This document shows, piece after piece, positions 58,123 through 64,000 of a stretch of 64,000 bases of DNA. The notes beneath the pieces are model-generated. The model was not told where the DNA came from, searched no databases, and was given only the letters and a program-made list of their open reading frames with translations. This DNA comes from Salinarimonas sp046292825. GTDB taxonomy: Bacteria; Pseudomonadota; Alphaproteobacteria; Rhizobiales; Beijerinckiaceae. Position 1 is the first letter of the stretch, and each line of letters opens with the position of its first letter. Both the position numbers and the translations under genes were made by a program. The stretch is from the NCBI RefSeq assembly GCF_046292825.1, contig NZ_JBKBQG010000005.1, forward strand, positions 1 to 64,000, given 5' to 3'.

Positions 58123-59064
58123 TTGCAGGACATTTTCGATTGCGCGGTCGTCGGCGCGGGGCCCGGCGGGCTCACCGCGGCGATCTATCTCGCGCGCTTC
58201 CGACGGCGCGTCGCCCTCCTCGACGGCGGCGAGAGCCGGGCGGTCTGGATCCCGCGATCGCGCAACCACCCGGCCTTCCCGGAAGGCGTGACGGGCGAGG
58301 AGCTGCTCGCGCGGATGCGGGCGCAGGCGGCGCATTACGGGATCGCGCCCCTCGTCGATCCCGTCGCCCGCATTCTCCCCGAGAGCGAAGGATTCTCCCT
58401 CGAGACGCGCGCGGGCGCGCGGCTGCGGGCGCGCGCGATCGTCCTCGCGACGGGGGTCGTCGACCTCGAGCCGCCGATCGAGGACCCGTTCGAGGCGGTC
58501 AAGAGCGGGATCGTGCGCCAATGCCCGATCTGCGACGCCTACGAGATCATCGATCGCCGCGTCGCCGTGATCGGGAGGGGCGACCATTGCGTCGGCGAGG
58601 CTCTGTTCCTGCGCACCTACACGCCGCATCTCGTCGCCCTCACCAACGGCGCGCCGCTGGCCTGCGGCGCGCGGGGACGCGAGCGCATGGAGGCGGCCGG
58701 CGTGCGGCTCGTCGAGGCGCCGATCGCGGCGATCGAGCGCGCCGAGGGCGGCGTCGCCGTGCGGCTCGCGGACGGGGAGGAGATCCGCGTCGACGTCCTC
58801 TATTCCGCGATGGGCTCGCGGCCGCGCGCGGATCTCGCCGCGCCGCTCGGGATCGCGCGCGCAGAGGACGGGCGCATCCGCGCCGACGATCACCAGCGCA
58901 CGAGCCGCCCCGGCATCTGGGCGATCGGCGACGTCGTCACCGGGCTGAACCAGCTCGGCGTCGCCATGGCCCAGGGCGAGATCGCCGCGACCGATCTGCA
59001 CAACGACCTGCGCCGCGCGGAGGGGCTCAGCCTCGCAGCAGGAGCTCCGCGCTGGCACGGTTGA
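58123..59064 (+). CDS. Thioredoxin-reductase-like NAD(P)/FAD oxidoreductase
   Basis: 313 residues. FAD-binding VVGAGPGGLTAAIYLARF (about 7-24), ATGVVDLEPP, a redox-active CPIC (RQCPICDAYE, about 127-136), NAD(P)-binding VIGRGDHCVGEA and the C-terminal FAD contact AIGDVV. The NAD(P) motif is GRGDHC rather than GxGxxA, so cofactor use may be altered. Start is TTG 58123, set by GAGGAG about 8 nt upstream. The 3' end overlaps mgsA by 38 bp on the opposite strand. Confidence 0.87.
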   Translation: MQDIFDCAVVGAGPGGLTAAIYLARFRRRVALLDGGESRAVWIPRSRNHPAFPEGVTGEELLARMRAQAAHYGIAPLVDPVARILPESEGFSLETRAGARLRARAIVLATGVVDLEPPIEDPFEAVKSGIVRQCPICDAYEIIDRRVAVIGRGDHCVGEALFLRTYTPHLVALTNGAPLACGARGRERMEAAGVRLVEAPIAAIERAEGGVAVRLADGEEIRVDVLYSAMGSRPRADLAAPLGIARAEDGRIRADDHQRTSRPGIWAIGDVVTGLNQLGVAMAQGEIAATDLHNDLRRAEGLSLAAGAPRWHG

Positions 59065-59413
59065 GGGCGAAGGGGATGTCGTAGAGGATCGCGAGGCGCA
59101 TCAAGGCTTTCACGTCCACGTCGTGCGGGTGGGGCGTGAGCGCGTCGACGAAGAAGACGAGCCCGCCGACGCGCTCCTCGGCGATCAGCGCGCCGATCTG
59201 CTGATCGCCGCCGAGCGGGCCGGATTTGAGCCGCGTGATCTCGAGTTCGGGAAGCGCCTCGGCGATCCGCCCGCCGGTCGTCCCCGTCGCCACGAGGCGG
59301 TAGCGCGCGAGCGCCGCGCGATGAGCCGCGCAGAAGGCGACGAGATCGGCCTTCTTCTCGTCGTGGGCGACGAGGGCGAGGATCGGGCGCGGGTCGTCGG
59401 CGGCGGGTTTCAT
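59027..59413 (-). CDS. mgsA: Methylglyoxal synthase
   Basis: Converts dihydroxyacetone phosphate to methylglyoxal, bypassing lower glycolysis; 128 residues. ALVAHDEKKADLVAF, the phosphate-binding TGTTG, catalytic aspartate in SGPLGGDQQIG, and FFVDALTPHPHDVDVKAL are all present. ATG 59413 has GAGGAG 9 nt upstream. Convergent overlap with the oxidoreductase gene. Confidence 0.95.
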   Translation of the reverse strand: MKPAADDPRPILALVAHDEKKADLVAFCAAHRAALARYRLVATGTTGGRIAEALPELEITRLKSGPLGGDQQIGALIAEERVGGLVFFVDALTPHPHDVDVKALMRLAILYDIPFALNRASAELLLRG

Positions 59414-59494
59414 GGGAAGGCGCTCCTCGGCTCGCTCGACGCGATAGCAGAGATCTCGGCCGGAATCACCTCGCGAGAGCGAGAGGCGCCGTCG

Positions 59495-59749
59495 CTGTCC
59501 TTCCCCTCGGAATTTGAAGATCTTTCGTTGCGGTGTCATCCCGGACGCCGAAGGCGATCCGGGACCCATATCCACGACGTCTCAGTCGCAGCCTGTAGGC
59601 TGCGTTTCTCCAACGGAAGCTGCCCGACGGTAGCGGAACGAGCGCGGCATGCGCGCTCGGGCTTGTCGTCGAGGTTATGGGTCCCGGGTCCGCTTCGCGG
59701 CCCGGGATGACAACCTCCGCAAGATTCACAGGCTCTCAGGGGAAGGAGA
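59495..59749. repeat. Family-2 nested palindromic element, copy d
   Basis: Outer arms CCTTCCCCTCGGAATTTGAAG and AAGATTCACAGGCTCTCAGG, inner palindrome from GTCATCCCGGACGCC (59535) to the block ending at 59711, with GCAGCCTGTAGGCTGC inside. The outer arms match the short form at 17041-17153. It fills most of the 480-bp gap between mgsA and the VKOR-like gene. Confidence 0.85.
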
Positions 59750-59893
59750 ACGGAGCGTCTCGCGGTCCCCGCCCCCGCGCCCCATCGCCCCCGCGACGAA
59801 CCGCGCGGCAACCTCTCCGGCGTCTTCGCGTTCCCGACCCCAGGAGAGCACGAGAGCAGAGAGCCCCGAGAGCAGCCGTCGAGGAGAGCGCGC

Positions 59894-60427
59894 ATGAAGC
59901 AGGTCCTGATGCGGGTCACGAGCCCGGGCCACACCCCGCGCAGCCTCGAGCGGCGCATCCGCACCGACCGCTCGGCCGAGATGCGTCGACGCCGGGCGAT
60001 CGTCGGCGCCTCCCTCGTCGGCATGGCGAGCATGGCGGCGGTGGCTCTGTTCCAGACCGGTCTCGTGCGCCGGCTGCCCGACCCGCCGACGCGCCGCCCG
60101 CGCTTCGACACCGCGAAGGTGAACACCTCCGAGGAGGCCTATTCCTACGGCATGCCGGACGGGCCGATCACGCTCGGCATGCATGCCGCGAACCTCGCGC
60201 TCGCCGCCGCCGGCCCGCCGGAGCGCTGGCACGATCGGCCCGCGATCCCGGTCGTCGCCTGCGCCTTCGCCGGCGCGCAGGCGGTGGTCGCGGCCAAATA
60301 CCTCTTCCACCAGATGCCTTACGTCGACGAGCGCTGGTGCCCGTATTGCGTCGTCGACGCGCTCGCCCACATGGCCACTTTCGGCCTCACCCTGCCCGAG
60401 GCGCTGCGCGCCGTGCGCGGGGACTGA
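59894..60427 (+). CDS. VKOR-like membrane protein with CPYC motif
   Basis: 177 residues. About four hydrophobic segments (about 36-56, 92-108, 116-137, 153-172) and WCPYC (C149, C152) just before the last one resemble vitamin K epoxide reductase family proteins, which oxidise DsbA-type partners. It is shorter than typical VKORs and only one cysteine pair is evident (C123 stands alone), so function is inferred weakly. A basic N-terminus of about 35 residues precedes the first helix. GAGAG lies upstream. Confidence 0.6.
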   Translation: MKQVLMRVTSPGHTPRSLERRIRTDRSAEMRRRRAIVGASLVGMASMAAVALFQTGLVRRLPDPPTRRPRFDTAKVNTSEEAYSYGMPDGPITLGMHAANLALAAAGPPERWHDRPAIPVVACAFAGAQAVVAAKYLFHQMPYVDERWCPYCVVDALAHMATFGLTLPEALRAVRGD

Positions 60428-60519
60428 GCGCGTCGCGCGAGGCGAGGATCGTTGTCCTGAATCAATGCGGGCGTCCCCCATCGGGCGCGAAGATGACGCT
60501 GCGATGACGGAGAGCGCCC

Positions 60520-61581
60520 ATGACCTTCGAGACGCCCATCACCTTCGAGACCCGGGACGACGATGCAGCCGCGCTCGACACGGTTGCGCGCGAGACACAG
60601 ATCGCGGAGCCGGCCCCTCCCCCGGTGGAGCCGCCGGCCGACGTCGTCGCGGCGGAGGACACCGCGCAGGAGCAAGGCGAGGCCGACGGCAAGAGCCGGC
60701 GCTAGGCCTATCTCGCCGCGCTGCGCGCCGACCCGGGCGCCATCCGCCGCACCTTCGAGAGCGGCGCCTATCCGTACGCGACTCGGCTCGCCCGCGGCCC
60801 CTACGAGCGCAAGAAGCTCCAGCTCCAAGCCGAGCTCCTGAAGGCGCAATTGTGGATCAAGGAGAGCGGGCAGAAAGTCGTTCTGATCTTCGAAGGGCGC
60901 GACGCGGCCGGCAAGGGCGGCACCATCAAGCGCTTCATGGAGCACCTCAATCCCCGCGGCGCGCGCGTGGTGGCGCTCGAGAAGCCGAGCGAGGTCGAGC
61001 GCGGGCAGTGGTATTTCCAGCGCTATATCGGCCACCTCCCCACCGCAGGCGAGATGGTCCTGTTCGACCGCTCCTGGTACAACCGCGCGGGCGTCGAACG
61101 GGTGATGGGCTTCTGCTCGCCGAACGATTATCTCGAATTCATGCGCCAGACGCCGGAGCTCGAGCGGATGCTGGTGCGCTCGGGCATCCGCCTGTTCAAA
61201 TATTGGTTCTCGGTCACGCAGGACGAGCAGCGTCGGCGCTTCACCGCGCGCGAGACCGATCCGCTCAAGCAATGGAAGCTCAGCCCGATCGACGTCGCGA
61301 GCCTGGAGCGCTGGGATGACTACACCGAGGCGAAGGAGGCGATGTTCTTCTACACGGACACGGCCGATTCGCCCTGGACCATCGTCAAGTCCGACGACAA
61401 GAAGCGGGCTCGCCTCGAATGCATGCTGCACTTCCTCTCGAGCCTCGATTATCCGGGCAAGGACGAGCGCCTCGTGCATGCGCCCGATCCGCTGATCGTC
61501 GGCCGGGCGGGACACGTGGTGCACCGCGACGCGCACATCCTGGGCAAGGCGCTCCACCCCGCCCAGCGCCGCGGCGCCTGA
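60520..61581 (+). pseudogene. ppk2: Polyphosphate kinase 2, interrupted by an in-frame amber codon
   Basis: One frame runs 60520-61581 with a single TAG at 60703-60705. Before it are 61 acidic residues (start has GGAGAG 6 nt upstream); after it comes a normal PPK2: AYLAALRADPGAIRRTF, GAYPYATRL, Walker A GRDAAGKGGTIKRF, GQWYFQRYIGHLPTAGEM, Walker B LFDRSWYNRAGVERVMGF and DPLKQWKLSP. PPK2 uses polyphosphate to phosphorylate nucleotides. After the stop the first usable start is TTG 60850, which would drop the conserved GAYPY helix and give 243 residues. Probably inactivated or poorly expressed, unless the base is a sequencing error or suppressed. Confidence 0.85.
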
Positions 61582-61698
61582 AGCGCGCGCGGTCCGGGAA
61601 CCCGCGGGGTTTCTCCCCAACGCGCGGGCGTGCTATCGCATCCAGACGCCGCGGGCAGAAAGGTCCCGGCCACGCACCCGCCGGGGCCTCGTCGGACG

Positions 61699-62685
61699 AT
61701 GCTGCATGCCGCCCTCGTCTCCTGCGTCGTTCTCGCGGCGCTGGAATTCCTCGCGCCCGAGAGCTATCCGGCGGAGCTCGCGGCCTTCTTCCGCCCGTGG
61801 ATCGCCGCGTGCGTCGTCGCGCTCGGCCTCGCCGTCCTCGTGCGGCCGGGCGATCCGGGGCGGATCCTCGCGGCCGCTCTGATCGGCGCCGCTTTGTGGG
61901 GCACGCTCGCGCCGCTCGTGGCGATCCCGGCGCCGGACGCCTCGGCGCGGCTGCGGGTGATGACGCTCAACACCCTCCATTCCACCATCCCGCCCGAGCG
62001 CATCGCCGAGCGGGTGGCGCGAGACGGCGTCGAGATCCTCCTCCTGCAGGAGGCGCGGCCGCGTTATTCCGAGCGCGTCGGAGAAGCCCTCGGATGGCCG
62101 GTTTGGACCGCGCGGCGCACCCCCACCGCCATTCTCGTCGCCCCCGATCGCCTCGCCGCGCCCTCCGCCTGCCCGGATATGCCGACGGCGGAGGCCGAGC
62201 GGCTCGGGCGCCGCATCCTGCGCGTCGCCCTGTGCCTGCGCGAGGGGACGGGCGTGGTCTCGGCGGTCCTCTATTCGGTCCACCCGGAGAGCCCTCGGAT
62301 GTCGAAGCACGATTTCCGGGACCGCAATGCGGCGCTCGCCGAACTCGCGGAGGCGATCGAGGCGGAGGCGCCGCATCGGCTCCTCGTCGTCGGCGGCGAT
62401 TTCAATGCGCCGGTCTGGTCGCAGGAACTGCGCGCGTTCCTGGCGCGCACCGGCCTCGCGCCGACGGGGGGTGCCGCGCAGATCGTGCCGACGCGCTTCA
62501 TGCGGGAATTCGGCTGGCCCACCTGGTTCGGCGCGCCCATCGACCATGTCCTCGTCGGCGGCAGCGGGCGGCCGGGGACGCGCAGCGTCGGAGACGACAT
62601 CGGCTCGGATCACCTGCCGGTCGTCGGCACGGTCGCGCTGCCGGAGCCGGTCGAGCCGACGGCCGCGATGTCGGACGGCCGCTGA
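61699..62685 (+). CDS. Endonuclease/exonuclease/phosphatase-family protein with N-terminal membrane helices
   Basis: 328 residues. About three membrane helices (about 1-90) precede an EEP catalytic domain: RVMTLNTLHST, LLLQEARP (metal glutamate), VVGGDFNAP and DDIGSDHLPVVG (catalytic Asp-His). This layout is common for bacterial membrane-anchored EEP proteins of unknown substrate. ATG 61699 is used; a GTG at 61630 would add 23 residues. No strong ribosome-binding site. Confidence 0.85.
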   Translation: MLHAALVSCVVLAALEFLAPESYPAELAAFFRPWIAACVVALGLAVLVRPGDPGRILAAALIGAALWGTLAPLVAIPAPDASARLRVMTLNTLHSTIPPERIAERVARDGVEILLLQEARPRYSERVGEALGWPVWTARRTPTAILVAPDRLAAPSACPDMPTAEAERLGRRILRVALCLREGTGVVSAVLYSVHPESPRMSKHDFRDRNAALAELAEAIEAEAPHRLLVVGGDFNAPVWSQELRAFLARTGLAPTGGAAQIVPTRFMREFGWPTWFGAPIDHVLVGGSGRPGTRSVGDDIGSDHLPVVGTVALPEPVEPTAAMSDGR

Positions 62686-62698
62686 GCGCCGGGAGGCG

Positions 62699-62929
62699 CT
62701 ATGCGATGTCGCCGGCGCGGGCGTCGAGCGCCGCCGCGCGGGCTGCGAGCACGAGGGAGCGGACGGCGGCGTTGCGGGACGCGCGGCGGGCGCTGTGCCC
62801 GTCGCTGACGAGGCCCCACCGGTCGCAATCGAGGGCGAGCGCCCAGAGGCTGCGGGCGGAGCGGTCCATGATCGCGGCGCGGGCCGCAAGGCCGCTCGCC
62901 GTGGCCGCTCGTGTCTCGTTCGCCCTCAT
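62699..62929 (-). CDS. Possible small hypothetical protein
   Basis: 76 residues starting RANETRAATASGLAARAAIMDRS, Ala/Arg-rich and helical, with one WALALDCDRWG segment. I do not recognise it. A G-rich stretch precedes ATG 62929, and it ends 13 bp from the EEP gene. It could be real or a chance frame in GC-rich DNA. Confidence 0.4.
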   Translation of the reverse strand: MRANETRAATASGLAARAAIMDRSARSLWALALDCDRWGLVSDGHSARRASRNAAVRSLVLAARAAALDARAGDIA

Positions 62930-63257
62930 GCGCCCCCCCCTGACGGCCGCCGGGAGCGCCCCTGTCGATCGAGGCTCGGCCCGTCCGGCGGGTCGATCCT
63001 GTAGCACAGGCGCCCCCTCCAGCGAAGCAGCGAGCCCCTCTCGGGGCGCGATTTCTTGGGGATATCTCCCCACCGACGCAACGGAAACGACTCATCGTCG
63101 CGCGCGCGCCGCAGAGCGAAGCAACCGACGACGCGTAGGACTCCGTATTATAAGTACCCACGTTAACTATCGGTTAGTTTTCGTATCGATTGTCTTTACG
63201 TTGGGTGCTAAACCTCGTCCCACCAATGAACAACGACCCCCACAGTGGAGACAACAG
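62930..63257. other. Divergent intergenic region with an AT-rich stretch
   Basis: No gene is supported. Positions about 63,137-63,215 are distinctly AT-rich (for example TCCGTATTATAAGTACCC and GTTAACTATCGGTTAG) and probably hold the promoter of the next gene, but I cannot set -35 and -10 boxes with confidence. Confidence 0.4.
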
Positions 63258-63806
63258 ATGGCGAATGCGACGGTGGAGGACATCAGCGCGGGGATGAGCG
63301 AGATCGTCCGCTCGGAAGTGGCGCGCAGCGTCCCGCAGGACGCTCCCGCTCCGAGCGCGACGCTCGTCGCCTCCCAGGACGCCCCGGTCGAGGGCATCCG
63401 TCTGCCGCGCCGGATCCCGGGCGGTTTCGACGGCGTCTCGCAGGATCTCGCCCAGCGCGCCCACGAATGGGCGATGATCGTGCGCGTTCTCGAGCAGCAG
63501 CGCCCGCTTCTCGCCGCGGCCGAGGCGGAGCGCGACCGGCTCTACGAGCGGCTCGCCCGCCTCCTCCCGGAGGTGCAGGAGACCGGCGCCGCGCTGAAGA
63601 TCCAGATCGAGGCCACCAAGGCCGGCGAGGTGAACGGCGATCTCGCCGCGCAATTCGGCAAGAGCCTCTCCGCGCTCGAGGATCTCGAGGACGCCGCCGG
63701 CGCCCTGGCCGCGAACGTCATCACGATCCGCTCGGCCTGGGAGCAATACGCCCGCACCATCATTCGCGCGCAGCGCCTGCGCGAGGATCTGAAGGTCGTG
63801 CGCTGA
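63258..63806 (+). CDS. Hypothetical coiled-coil protein
   Basis: 182 residues, no signal peptide or membrane helix. Residues about 60-180 are helical with heptad character (EWAMIVRVLEQQRPLLAAAEAE, RLYERLARLLPEV, SLSALEDLEDAAGALAANV). The family is not recognised. ATG 63258 has GGAG 7 nt upstream and follows an AT-rich promoter-like stretch. Ends 12 bp from the convergent TRAP permease gene. Confidence 0.65.
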   Translation: MANATVEDISAGMSEIVRSEVARSVPQDAPAPSATLVASQDAPVEGIRLPRRIPGGFDGVSQDLAQRAHEWAMIVRVLEQQRPLLAAAEAERDRLYERLARLLPEVQETGAALKIQIEATKAGEVNGDLAAQFGKSLSALEDLEDAAGALAANVITIRSAWEQYARTIIRAQRLREDLKVVR

Positions 63807-63818
63807 GAGCGCAGCGCC

Positions 63819-64000
63819 CTACCGGAACAACGCCCCCGGCAGCGCGGTCGCGATCGCCGGCACGAACCAGACGATGGCGATGGCGACCGCCTGCAGGCCG
63901 ATATAGGGGGCGACGCCGCGATAGATCGCCATCGTAGAGATCTCGGGCGGCGCGGCCCCGCGCAGGTAGAACAACGAGAAGCCGAAGGGCGGGGTGAGGA
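63819..64000 (-). CDS. TRAP transporter large permease, C-terminal end (partial)
   Basis: The last 60 residues of a DctM-type permease, ending at TAG 63821-63819. LTPPFGFSLFYLRGAAPPEI then MAIYRGVAPYIGLQAVAIAIVW match the conserved C-terminus of large TRAP membrane subunits, which import organic acids with a binding protein. The rest lies beyond the window. Confidence 0.88.
   Translation of the reverse strand, partial: LTPPFGFSLFYLRGAAPPEISTMAIYRGVAPYIGLQAVAIAIVWFVPAIATALPGALFR

Overview
The window is uniformly GC-rich chromosomal DNA of an alphaproteobacterium, most likely order Hyphomicrobiales (a Salinarimonas/Methylobacterium-like organism is my guess; genus not proven). Signs are the DUF1476 F1-ATPase zeta-type inhibitor, the purS/purQ pair, the prs-rplY-pth-ychF gene order, DUF6455, and several families of rhizobial-style intergenic palindromes. 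I see no tRNA, rRNA, CRISPR array or prophage.

Layout. 1-4.4 kb: xdhA-xdhB-xdhC purine oxidation operon (minus strand), with xdhC running off the left edge through a palindromic repeat. 4.5-7.2 kb: purH divergent from purS-purQ. 7.2-9.4 kb: cytochrome P450 coupled to a histone-deacetylase-family hydrolase. 9.4-10.5 kb: a low-GC patch and a transposase-derived zinc-ribbon gene coupled to a small gene. 10.5-25.8 kb: M20 peptidase, YciA-like thioesterase, histidine phosphatase, DUF6455, DUF1476, purC, a higBA-type toxin-antitoxin pair with a clear promoter/operator, glyQ, a chemoreceptor, a dihydroorotase-like enzyme, a PNPOx-fold flavoprotein, a carotenoid oxygenase, an unpaired CoA-transferase subunit and a patatin.

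26.2-38.3 kb is the most coherent accessory block. It holds a GH31 glycosidase, an L-fucose-isomerase-like enzyme, a LacD/YihT-type aldolase and a YihV-like PfkB kinase in one tightly packed operon. Divergent from this is a sugar ABC importer (ATPase, binding protein, two permeases), followed by an aldose 1-epimerase and a GntR/UTRA regulator. Two near-identical 12-bp operator-like sites sit in its two divergent promoter regions. The enzyme set parallels sulfoquinovose (sulfo-EMP) clusters such as E. coli yih, but with a different isomerase family and no visible reductase, so the sugar is unknown.

38.3-49 kb: L,D-transpeptidase, a GH65 phosphorylase overlapping a fused beta-phosphoglucomutase/trehalose-phosphatase gene (a compact trehalose-salvage route), a P-type ATPase, a membrane protein and an MFS transporter. 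49.2-53.5 kb: prs, rplY, pth, an inserted vapBC pair, ychF. 53.5-58 kb: a spermidine/putrescine-type ABC importer. 58-64 kb: a thioredoxin-reductase-like protein, mgsA, a VKOR-like membrane protein, a ppk2 gene broken by an in-frame amber codon, an EEP-family hydrolase, small proteins and the 3' end of a TRAP permease gene.

Three palindromic repeat families punctuate the intergenic spaces. Family 3 (about 210 bp) is the most striking: two copies differ by at least five compensatory base-pair changes that preserve the predicted hairpins, and both lie directly after the binding-protein gene of a different ABC importer operon.
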